DNA from: CAZIVE01 sp964542435
Lineage (GTDB): Bacteria; Bacteroidota; Bacteroidia; Bacteroidales; Tannerellaceae
Direction: 5' to 3'
NCBI GenBank assembly: GCA_964542435.1
Contig: CAZIVE010000130.1
Span: forward strand, 1-7,115
DNA: 7,115 bases
Part shown: in pieces, positions 1-5,568 of the stretch
Numbering within the stretch: position 1 is the first letter of the stretch
Layout: the number at the start of each line of letters is the position of its first letter
Translations under genes and position numbers: made by a program
The notes under the pieces: generated by a model
The model's input: only the letters and a program-made list of their open reading frames with translations
Databases searched by the model: none
What the model was told of the DNA's origin: nothing

Positions 1-13
1 TTATCTGCAGAAA

Positions 14-60
14 CCCCTGATTGAAAATGGAGCGGATGCGCGAACCTTTTCAATCAGGGG
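14..60. repeat. Long perfect inverted repeat (hairpin)
   Basis: The arms at 14-27 (CCCCTGATTGAAAA) and 47-60 (TTTTCAATCAGGGG) are exact reverse complements over 14 bp. The 19-nt interior can extend the structure: GG 29-30 with CC 45-46, and GCG 32-34 with CGC 39-41 around a GATG loop. Read on the minus strand the right-hand flank is TTTCTGC, a poor U-tract; on the plus strand there is no T-run at all. It lies beyond the terminator of the 568-residue TPR gene. It could be a terminator for a gene outside the window, a protein-binding palindrome, or a copy of an intergenic repeat; the sequence does not decide. Confidence 0.7.
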
Positions 61-131
61 ACGACGTCGCACAAGAATCCCAAACTCATCAGAGGTTCCA
101 TTCCCTTCGCCCCTGCAAACGACACCACGCG

Positions 132-167
132 AAAAATCCGCCTCTCTCATTTCGGGAAAGGCGGATT
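132..167 (-). terminator. Rho-independent terminator of the 568-aa TPR gene
   Basis: On the minus strand, about 20 nt after the stop codon, AATCCGCCT pairs perfectly with AGGCGGATT (plus-strand arms 159-167 and 135-143; 15-nt loop). It is followed by a T-run (plus A132-136). The stem is GC-rich in its core and the tail is in the right orientation for the minus-strand gene ending at 187. Confidence 0.85.
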
Positions 168-186
168 CTTAAAATATATATTACGA

Positions 187-1893
187 TTATTTCGATTCAG
201 GAGCCGTAGGTTGTGAATGATTCTGTTTCTGTATAAAGGCCAGTTCGTTGAGCGCGAAATCACGGTTCTCAGGTTCATCGAGCATCTCCGTAAAGAGTTG
301 AGTTGCCTCATCGATTTTGCCGATATCAATCAGGACATAAGCCTTACGACGGCGAAGAAAGTTCTTGAACGAGATCAGCACTTCGCCCACGCCCTCTTCT
401 TCATCAGCTTCCTCTTCCATTTTCCGTATGCGTTCCAAAGCATCATTGATGACGTCGATGGCTCTGAAATCCTTGGAGTTCACCAGGCAATTGACATATT
501 CTTCACCATAGTTGATGTTGTTCAACTGATAGACCGTGTCGAGATAATAATAAGCCCGAGAATATTGTTGCAGTTCGACGTAGCAGAAACCAATGTAGTA
601 GCATAGCTCGAAGAAGAAACGTTTGTATCGGTCCGACATCGACTGATACTGCGTCTGCAAATAGGAATAAGCATTCTCAAGATGCAGCAGCGCCTCATAA
701 TAACGTTTATCGAGAAACAGCGACTTTCCCCAATAGAGATTGTATCCGATATTCGGATAAAGGCAATCAAAAAGGAGGCTCTGCTCCTCGCTCAGTTCCT
801 TTCTTTGGTTGTTGTCCACTTTGTCTTTGGCATCGCTCCACATATAATTGAACTCAGCCAGCTTCTTCTCGTTCGAAGCCCTATCATACGCCACAACCAC
901 CGTGTAAGCATGGATCTTATTACGATCGCTGAACCATGAATTGCTTCTGTCGATGGCCAATGCCGGCTGACAAACCGACAGGCGGAAATAGACGGAACGA
1001 TCCGATTCGCCATCCTTTTTGATCAGAAGGGTCAATGTGTTCATCTTACCTTTCGTGGTCACATCAGCATAAGAAACGATCAGCGTCATCTCATCCCGAA
1101 CCACTGCAGGCTCTTCGGAAACCATCTTCGAAAGGAGATCGAAGGAAAGAGATGCGGCCGTATCATCCACCGTCTCCAACTGATCGGTAACGACGGTCAA
1201 ACGCACCTTGATCAAATCATGCAGATCAAACAGCGTAAGGAGGAACTGGCCTAAAGTCAGACGCTGCGTCTCGTTCAACCTCCATTGGAGATCGTTGGAC
1301 TGATGCGAAAACTCCTGTTCCTTGAGAAGAAACTGCTCACGACTCATGTTCATCACTGTCTCGCCGGGCGTTTCATCGTTGATGCCGATCAACTTCTCAA
1401 ATTGCTCGGCAAACAATCGCTCGAAAGAAAAGCTACTGGACAATAGCGTCTGAAAACGCTGAAATAGCTCCGCATCGTGCTGATCCAGATAGAACATCTC
1501 TTTGCAATGGACCAGAATCTGATTCTTATTCTCATCGAAAGTATAGAAACTGACAGGCAGATTGTCATCGGCATTCAATATGTTGCAGAGATAATCAGCC
1601 GCTCCCACATTCTCTCTTGGTGACTGATAAATCGTAGAATGGACGACGGATATGAGAGCGCTGTTTACAGTGGTCATAATGATGAAGCGTCCATTCTGAA
1701 AGGTAAATCTGAATTCCTTTTTATCATCCTCTTCCTTCTGTTCGAACTTGCAGTTTAATTCATTGAGCATACGTATCACAATCTGATCCGCAGGAATGAC
1801 AGGTTTCTTGTCACCCGAAGGAATAAGATGAAAATGCATCAGTAAAAAATAGGCAACAGCAGCACCAAGGATAATTCCGATAATGATAGACAT
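187..1893 (-). CDS. Membrane-anchored TPR-repeat protein, function unknown
   Basis: The product has 568 residues. Residues 1-24 form a single hydrophobic segment (SIIIGIILGAAVAYFLLMHF) with no visible signal-peptidase site, so it is probably an N-terminal anchor. Residues about 36-170 look like a compact alpha/beta domain, vaguely reminiscent of the YbjN/secretion-chaperone fold, but this is an impression only. A second mixed region follows at about 205-350. From about 380 to 550 there are TPR-like helical hairpins (for example YNLYWGKSLFLDKRYYEALL, then a repeat at 430-455, then RRRKAYVLIDIGKIDEATQL), broken by an acidic, coiled stretch at 484-502 (RKMEEEADEEE). The ATG at 1893 is chosen because it keeps the hydrophobic anchor intact; no Shine-Dalgarno is present. 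The gene follows the 245-residue TPR gene with 123 bp between them, including a strong terminator, so it may be transcribed separately. I do not recognise a named family; a scaffolding role at the membrane is only a guess from the TPRs. Confidence 0.88.
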   Translation of the reverse strand: MSIIIGIILGAAVAYFLLMHFHLIPSGDKKPVIPADQIVIRMLNELNCKFEQKEEDDKKEFRFTFQNGRFIIMTTVNSALISVVHSTIYQSPRENVGAADYLCNILNADDNLPVSFYTFDENKNQILVHCKEMFYLDQHDAELFQRFQTLLSSSFSFERLFAEQFEKLIGINDETPGETVMNMSREQFLLKEQEFSHQSNDLQWRLNETQRLTLGQFLLTLFDLHDLIKVRLTVVTDQLETVDDTAASLSFDLLSKMVSEEPAVVRDEMTLIVSYADVTTKGKMNTLTLLIKKDGESDRSVYFRLSVCQPALAIDRSNSWFSDRNKIHAYTVVVAYDRASNEKKLAEFNYMWSDAKDKVDNNQRKELSEEQSLLFDCLYPNIGYNLYWGKSLFLDKRYYEALLHLENAYSYLQTQYQSMSDRYKRFFFELCYYIGFCYVELQQYSRAYYYLDTVYQLNNINYGEEYVNCLVNSKDFRAIDVINDALERIRKMEEEADEEEGVGEVLISFKNFLRRRKAYVLIDIGKIDEATQLFTEMLDEPENRDFALNELAFIQKQNHSQPTAPESK

Positions 1894-1917
1894 AAAAATA
1901 GTGTTTTGAAGGTAAAC

Positions 1918-1939
1918 AAAAACCGGACAATTCGTCCGG
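1918..1939 (-). terminator. Second terminator-like hairpin ahead of the 568-aa gene
   Basis: CCGGAC (1923-1928) and GTCCGG (1934-1939) form a perfect 6-bp GC-rich stem with a 5-nt loop. In minus-strand direction it is followed at once by TTTTT (plus A1918-1922). It is oriented to stop transcription coming from the 245-residue TPR gene, as a backup to the hairpin at 1970-1991. It sits only about 25 nt before the ATG at 1893, so it may instead act in the leader of that gene. Confidence 0.6.
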
Positions 1940-1962
1940 GATGATAAAAGAATAAGAGGAGG

Positions 1963-1991
1963 AAAAAAACGGCCGCACTTTCGTACGGCCG
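1963..1991 (-). terminator. Strong Rho-independent terminator of the 245-aa TPR gene
   Basis: Read on the minus strand, CGGCCGTAC pairs with GTGCGGCCG (one G-U wobble) around a GAAA tetraloop, followed by seven T (plus A1963-1969). Plus-strand arms are 1983-1991 and 1970-1978. It starts about 25 nt after the stop codon of the gene ending at 2017. This is the most convincing terminator in the window. Confidence 0.93.
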
Positions 1992-2016
1992 CTTATCTCT
2001 TAAATCGTCAAACGAA

Positions 2017-2754
2017 TTACTTCATAAGCGTAACAAGTGAAGAAGCGATCTTCTTTGCATTTGCATTCTGCGGATTGATAGCAAGACATTTGTCAATGTA
2101 GGTCTTTGCCTTTTTGAAAGATGCATCAGCTTTTGCCTTTTCAGCCTTGTAAGCCGGAGTAGTAGCAGCACCCTTCTTAGCAGCACCGTTCAACGTAGTT
2201 GCGCCCTGCATGTAATGAAGACTTCCCAAGCAGAGGTAACCTGTCTCCTGATAAGACTTCTCAGAGAGTGTGGTAGCATCAGCATAAAGCTTTTCTGCTG
2301 CGGCAAATTTGCTTGCCTTCTGAGCAGTCTGTCCTTCGTTGATGTCATAAGCATAAAGCATCTTCTCGAGAGCTTCCTGGCCTGGCATGGCTTTCAGACC
2401 CTCTTTAAGAGTGGCAACATACTCAGCATCCTTATTGGAAGCCTTGTAAGCCTGAGCTTCACCAATATAGGAATCTTTCAAATTATAATTCTCTTTAATG
2501 CAGATGTCAAAATACTTCGCAGCATCTACAAATTTACTTGCTTGGAGTGCGGCAAACGCAGCATTGTAAACAGTAACCGTATCCTTGTACTGATTCAGCT
2601 CCAGATATTGGGAATACTTTGTTACAGTGGTTGCATAATCTTTTGCTTGGTATGCAGCATCACCTTCTGATTTCAACTTCGCAGCAGCATCGTCTTGAGC
2701 GAATGCACTTGCTGTACTCAGGCAAATAGCCAATAATAAAACAATTTTCTTCAT
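2017..2754 (-). CDS. Secreted TPR-repeat protein
   Basis: The product has 245 residues. It begins with a classical Sec signal peptide: MKK, a hydrophobic core IVLLLAICLSTASA, and a likely signal peptidase I site after AFA (residue 19, before QDD). There is no lipobox cysteine at the site, so a soluble periplasmic protein is expected. The rest is alanine- and lysine-rich helix with TPR-like pairs at about 24-57 (LKSEGDAAYQAKDYATTVTK), 61-90 (VYNAAFAALQASKFVDAAKY), 94-123, 138-163 and 200-230 (ending CLAINPQNANAKK, a typical TPR end). The ATG at 2754 starts the signal peptide and is preceded by an AT-rich leader without Shine-Dalgarno. It is followed by its own terminator and then by another TPR gene on the same strand, which suggests the two could belong to one envelope-associated function. 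TPRs bind other proteins; the partner is unknown. Confidence 0.92.
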   Translation of the reverse strand: MKKIVLLLAICLSTASAFAQDDAAAKLKSEGDAAYQAKDYATTVTKYSQYLELNQYKDTVTVYNAAFAALQASKFVDAAKYFDICIKENYNLKDSYIGEAQAYKASNKDAEYVATLKEGLKAMPGQEALEKMLYAYDINEGQTAQKASKFAAAEKLYADATTLSEKSYQETGYLCLGSLHYMQGATTLNGAAKKGAATTPAYKAEKAKADASFKKAKTYIDKCLAINPQNANAKKIASSLVTLMK

Positions 2755-2777
2755 GGTTAATATGAATATTAAAATTA

Positions 2778-2813
2778 AAATTATCGCCCCGAAGATAATC
2801 AGAGCGATAATTT
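2778..2813 (-). terminator. AT-rich hairpin: possible ald terminator or leader element
   Basis: AAATTATCGC (2778-2787) and GCGATAATTT (2804-2813) are perfect 10-bp arms around a 16-nt loop. In minus-strand direction the stem runs into TTTTAATTTT. It lies downstream of the gap that hides the end of ald and upstream of the 245-residue gene, so it can be the ald terminator. A -7-like box on the minus strand (AATATTTG, plus 2818-2825) would start the TPR transcript right at this hairpin, in which case it would cap the 5' end of that mRNA. Confidence 0.5.
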
Positions 2814-2872
2814 ATTGCAAATATTTTTGCGTTTTTTATAATATAATCTCTTTAATGGTTACAAAAGAGATC

Positions 2873-2972
2873 NNNNNNNNNNNNNNNNNNNNNNNNNNNN
2901 NNNNNNNNNNNNNNNNNNNNNNNNNNNNNNNNNNNNNNNNNNNNNNNNNNNNNNNNNNNNNNNNNNNNNNNN
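2873..2972. other. Assembly gap (100 N), cuts ald
   Basis: This is a run of exactly 100 N. The ald reading frame enters it after residue 289 of an expected ~371, so about 245 nt of coding sequence plus the stop codon should be inside. The real gap is therefore longer than 100 bases, and the N count is a placeholder. Confidence 0.95.
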
Positions 2973-3841
2973 ACAACGTAGATCGGTTCGTCGTGAGTAG
3001 TAGGGTGCGATGTCTCGAAGCATCCGCCCTGATCAATAGCAACGTCAACCAGCACACTGCCACGTTTCATCAGCTTCAGCATGTCGCGAGTGATGAGATG
3101 CGGAGTCTTGGCACCAGGAATCAGGACAGCACCGATAACGAGATCCGTTTCGGGGAGTTCTTTCTCAATGTTGTGCTGTGAAGAATAGAGTGTGTGAACA
3201 TTGGCAGGCATCACCTGAGCCAAATGACGCAGGCAAGGCAGAGAGATATCTGCGATAGTAACGTCGGCTCCAGCACCGGCAGCACGCAAAGCTGCATTCA
3301 TACCTACTGTGCCGCCACCAAGGACGAGCACCTTAGCCGGTTTCACACCGGGAACACCGCCCAGAAGTTTTCCTTTTCCACCTTGCGGCATCTCAAGGAA
3401 ACGCGCACCTTCCTGAACGGACATACGACCAGCCACTTCACTCATTGGAACGAGCAACGGTAGTGCGTGATCAGGAGTCTGAACCGTTTCATAAGCAAGG
3501 CAGACAGCTCCACTCTGTACCATGGCTCTGGTAAGAGGTTCGTCTGATGCAAAATGAAAATAGGTAAATACCAGCTGATCCTTCTTGATAAGAGGATACT
3601 CGGATTCGATAGGTTCCTTGACTTTGATGATCATCTCGGCAATCTTGTACACATCTTCGATGGTAGGAAGAATCTTGGCTCCGACTGCAACATAATCGGC
3701 ATCTTCAAAACCGCTGTTTTCACCCGCCGTATGCTGAACGTATACGACATGACCTCTTTTGACTAACTCTCTCGCTCCAGCGGGAGTAAGGGCAACTCTA
3801 TTTTCGTTGCTCTTAATTTCTTTAGGAATTCCAATAATCAT
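2973..3841 (-). CDS. ald: Alanine dehydrogenase (3' end lost in gap)
   Basis: The enzyme interconverts L-alanine + NAD+ + water and pyruvate + ammonium + NADH in the cytoplasm, linking alanine catabolism or synthesis to nitrogen metabolism. The 289 visible residues start MIIGIPKEIKSNENRVALTP, the family hallmark. The catalytic and substrate residues known from the Mycobacterium tuberculosis enzyme are all at the same numbers: Arg15, Lys75 (KVKEP), His96 (FTYFHFA) and Asp270 (VAIDQGG). The NAD-binding glycine motif GGGTVG is at 175-180, and Asp198 at the end of the second Rossmann strand favours NAD+ over NADP+. About 82 C-terminal residues are missing into the N run. The start at 3841 is chosen because the family begins exactly there; an in-frame extension to 4051 is low-complexity and AT-rich. 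The gene diverges from the AraC-family gene across 365 bp, but there is no specific sign that the two are functionally linked. Confidence 0.95.
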
Positions 3842-4072
3842 AATGATAGCATTTATAAGGTTTAACCGCCGGAAAATTACGAAGAAAGAAAACACCTTAT
3901 ATAATTTCGAAAGTTTTTTTTTCAATTTTTTTTGTGTGCCTCGGAATCTCCTTATGTTGTGGGTATTATATAGTATATAAATGTAAGCAGAATGACTTGT
4001 TTCCATTTTTCCCTCTGCGAGTTCGTTCGAAAACATCCATTGACTTTGCATCGAATGCCAGTAGTCATTTGA

Positions 4073-4094
4073 AAAGCGCTTCGTACAGCGCTTT
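4073..4094. repeat. Hairpin/palindrome in the divergent region
   Basis: AAAGCGCT (4073-4080) and AGCGCTTT (4087-4094) are perfect 8-bp arms with a 6-nt loop (TCGTAC). Neither side has a proper T-run, so a terminator is unlikely; a dyad operator site or a short-lived leader structure is possible. The left arm overlaps one copy of the TTTGAAAAG repeat. Confidence 0.5.
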
Positions 4095-4150
4095 CTTAGA
4101 TATCCAAAACGAAGCAGAGCGTGTTTGAAAAGTATTTCTCACCTCTCCTA

Positions 4151-4180
4151 TTTGAACAAAGAAATAAAATCGTATCTTGG
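4151..4180 (+). promoter_or_regulatory. Candidate Bacteroidetes-type promoter for the AraC gene
   Basis: TTTG at 4151-4154 fits the -33 element, and TATCTTGG at 4173-4180 matches TAnnTTTG at 7 of 8 positions (with an 18-bp spacer). Transcription would start near 4186-4190, leaving a leader of about 20 nt before the ATG at 4207. This is inferred from consensus only. Confidence 0.45.
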
Positions 4181-4206
4181 CGGGCAGAATACAATAACAA
4201 AGCAAT

Positions 4207-5055
4207 ATGGAATACGTACTCAACACAAGACTGAACGGCACGATTGCCATAACGACTGAATTCGAAGAGGATGAGCCACTGAAAAGGAATCTCTCACTTT
4301 ATAAATTTATATGGGTTCAATCGGGAAGTATGGAGATTGAGATCGATCACGTGCCCATGATTCTGGAGAAAGATGAGATTGTTCCGCTCACGCCTGTTCA
4401 TCATGTCAAGATCAATCAGGTCAATGGCGAATATCTCTGCTTCCTCTTCAACAGCAACTTCTACTGTATCTTTGGTCACGACAGCGAAGTGTCCTGCAAC
4501 GGATTCCTGTTCTACGGTTCCTCCGAGATCAAACGACTCAAACTGACGCCCGAACAATCGAAGCTCCTCCACAGCATCACCGACATTTTTCTGGGTGAAA
4601 GTGCCATCAAGGATGATCTTCAGGAAGAGATGCTACGCATCATCTTGAAACGATTCATCATCTCCTGCACGCGGATTGCCCGTGAGAAATTCATCCAGAA
4701 CTGGGACGGCGAGAAGAACTATGAAATCGTAAGACAATTCTACGTCCTTGTGGATACACATTATAAAGAGAAGAAACTGGTGAAGGATTATGCGGAGATG
4801 CTGCATCGTTCACCGAAGACTTTGTCCAATCTCTTTGCCGTGTACGAACTGCCATCGCCACTGCGCGTCATTCACGAACGCCTCAGTGCCGAAGCCAAAC
4901 GTCTGATGATCTACACCAACATGAGCGCAAAGGAAATCAGCAACATTCTGGGATTTGAAGATCTCGCCACATTCAGCCGTTTTTTCAAAAAGATGACCAA
5001 ACAAACTATCTCAGAATTCAGAGAAAAAGAAAAAAAGGAACAATTGCCAACATAA
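4207..5055 (+). CDS. AraC-family transcriptional regulator, RclR-like by context
   Basis: The product has 282 residues. The N-terminal part (about 10-100) has the strand pattern of a cupin/AraC-binding sensor domain (LYKFIWVQSGSMEIEIDHVPM, then KDEIVPLTPVHHVKI). The C-terminal part (about 175-275) is the double helix-turn-helix DNA-binding domain: the first HTH at about 190-210 (VKDYAEMLHRSPKTLSNLF), the second at about 238-260 (MSAKEISNILGFEDLATFSR), then the signature FFKKMTKQTISEFR, in which the usual Gly and Pro are replaced by Lys265 and Ile268. Four cysteines occur, at 78, 87, 97 and 154; the first three sit within 20 residues at the end of the sensor domain. E. coli RclR is an AraC-family activator that senses hypochlorous acid through cysteines, so a similar redox switch is plausible but unproven. 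The gene ends 78 bp before the DUF417 gene, on the same strand. The ATG at 4207 is the first in frame and gives a full-length domain. Confidence 0.9.
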   Translation: MEYVLNTRLNGTIAITTEFEEDEPLKRNLSLYKFIWVQSGSMEIEIDHVPMILEKDEIVPLTPVHHVKINQVNGEYLCFLFNSNFYCIFGHDSEVSCNGFLFYGSSEIKRLKLTPEQSKLLHSITDIFLGESAIKDDLQEEMLRIILKRFIISCTRIAREKFIQNWDGEKNYEIVRQFYVLVDTHYKEKKLVKDYAEMLHRSPKTLSNLFAVYELPSPLRVIHERLSAEAKRLMIYTNMSAKEISNILGFEDLATFSRFFKKMTKQTISEFREKEKKEQLPT

Positions 5056-5058
5056 ACG

Positions 5059-5133
5059 GATAAATCGTTATTGATATAGGTCAAATGTTGCCGTTACTTT
5101 GCACTATCAATAATAACACAAAAACGATTTATC
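5059..5133. promoter_or_regulatory. Split inverted repeat around the rclC promoter
   Basis: GATAAATCG (5059-5067) and TTATTGATA (5068-5076) are contiguous on the left. Their exact reverse complements TATCAATAA (5105-5113) and CGATTTATC (5125-5133) stand on the right, separated by 11 nt (5114-5124). All 18 arm bases match. The left arm starts 3 nt after the regulator's stop codon and the right arm ends at the base before the DUF417 ATG. It can be an operator flanking the core promoter, or an RNA hairpin formed only in read-through transcripts. Confidence 0.75.
5070..5101 (+). promoter_or_regulatory. Candidate promoter of the DUF417-rclA operon
   Basis: TTACTTTG at 5094-5101, continuing into CA, matches the -7 consensus TAnnTTTG at 7 of 8 positions. 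ATTG at 5070-5073 is a 3-of-4 match to the -33 TTTG, with a spacer of 20 bp. Transcription would start at about 5105-5109, leaving an A-rich leader of some 25-30 nt. The weak -33 element is what one expects of a promoter that needs an activator such as the AraC protein next door. The left arm of the inverted repeat covers the -33 element and the right arm covers the start site. Confidence 0.5.
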
Positions 5134-5445
5134 ATGGCAACAAAATTATCTTCTTTGATCGTCAGATTCCTGACCATTGCAGCTTCCACGCAAAAGCTCG
5201 GCATTAATCTCATTCGAGTTGCAATACTTATCATCTTTGTCTGGATCGGCGGACTTAAATTCTGGAACTATGAGGCAGAAGGTATTGTACCATTCGTTGC
5301 AAACAGTCCTTTCATGAGCTTCTTCTATAACAAGCCGGCTCCTGAATACAAAGAATACAAACTGAAAGAGGGAGAATTCGACAAGGCCAAATTTGAATGG
5401 CATCAGGAAAACAACACCTATGGTTATGCTCACGGACTGGGCGTC
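5134..5445 (+). CDS. rclC: DUF417/YkgB-family inner membrane protein, RclC-like (3' end lost in gap)
   Basis: The visible 104 residues carry the family hallmark. A hydrophobic helix at about 22-43 (LGINLIRVAILIIFVWIGG) leads straight into LKFWNYEAEGIVPFVANSPF (41-60) and MSFFY, followed by a charged, probably extracytoplasmic loop (65-95) and NNTYGYAHGLG, where the next membrane segment should start. Family members have about 190-200 residues and four membrane helices, so roughly half the protein is in the N run. In E. coli this protein (RclC, YkgB) is the membrane component of the reactive-chlorine resistance operon; its biochemical activity is not established. If the placeholder length happened to be right in frame, the gene would end with the TAA at 5566-5568, just before rclA, but this cannot be trusted. 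The ATG at 5134 follows an A-rich leader without Shine-Dalgarno, which is normal for Bacteroidetes. The symbol rests on family and on the rclA neighbour. Confidence 0.88.
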
Positions 5446-5545
5446 NNNNNNNNNNNNNNNNNNNNNNNNNNNNNNNNNNNNNNNNNNNNNNNNNNNNNNN
5501 NNNNNNNNNNNNNNNNNNNNNNNNNNNNNNNNNNNNNNNNNNNNN
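5446..5545. other. Assembly gap (100 N), cuts the DUF417 gene
   Basis: This is a second run of exactly 100 N. About 90 residues (some 270 nt) of the DUF417 protein are unaccounted for, so the true gap is longer than shown. A small gene such as rclB, or a regulatory site upstream of rclA, could also be hidden here. Confidence 0.95.
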
Positions 5546-5568
5546 AAATTAAACATCCAAATAGATAA

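Larger units (their letters stand above)
3842..4206. other. Divergent intergenic region between ald and the AraC gene
   Basis: No credible gene is seen in these 365 bp. The ald side is very AT-rich, with T9 at 3914-3922 and T8 at 3926-3933 (A-tracts upstream of ald on its own strand). The AraC side contains a GC-rich hairpin (4073-4094), the direct repeat TTTGAAAAG (4068-4076 and 4124-4132) and a candidate promoter (4151-4180). No convincing -33/-7 pair for ald was found. No tRNA or known riboswitch fold was recognised. Confidence 0.7.

Noticed and set aside
217..606. Open frame of 129 codons on the plus strand
   Set aside because: It lies fully antisense to the 568-residue TPR gene and has no recognisable domain; it is a shadow of that gene.
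2215..2670. Open frame of 151 codons on the plus strand
   Set aside because: It is antisense to the secreted TPR gene, which has a signal peptide, repeats and its own terminator. The antisense translation is hydrophobic but featureless.
2852..2872. Apparent C-terminus of alanine dehydrogenase after the N run (DLFCNH then stop)
   Set aside because: It depends on the arbitrary 100-N length and does not resemble the end of the family.
3842..4051. N-terminal extension of the alanine dehydrogenase frame by 70 residues
   Set aside because: The family starts at MIIGIPKEIK, and the numbering of the catalytic residues fits only that start. The extension is AT-rich, low in complexity and encodes a lysine/phenylalanine-rich stretch unlike any domain.
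5546..5568. Stop codon at 5566-5568 as the true end of the DUF417 gene (IKHPNR ending)
   Set aside because: The frame across a placeholder gap cannot be known, and one other frame also stays open to a stop overlapping the rclA start.
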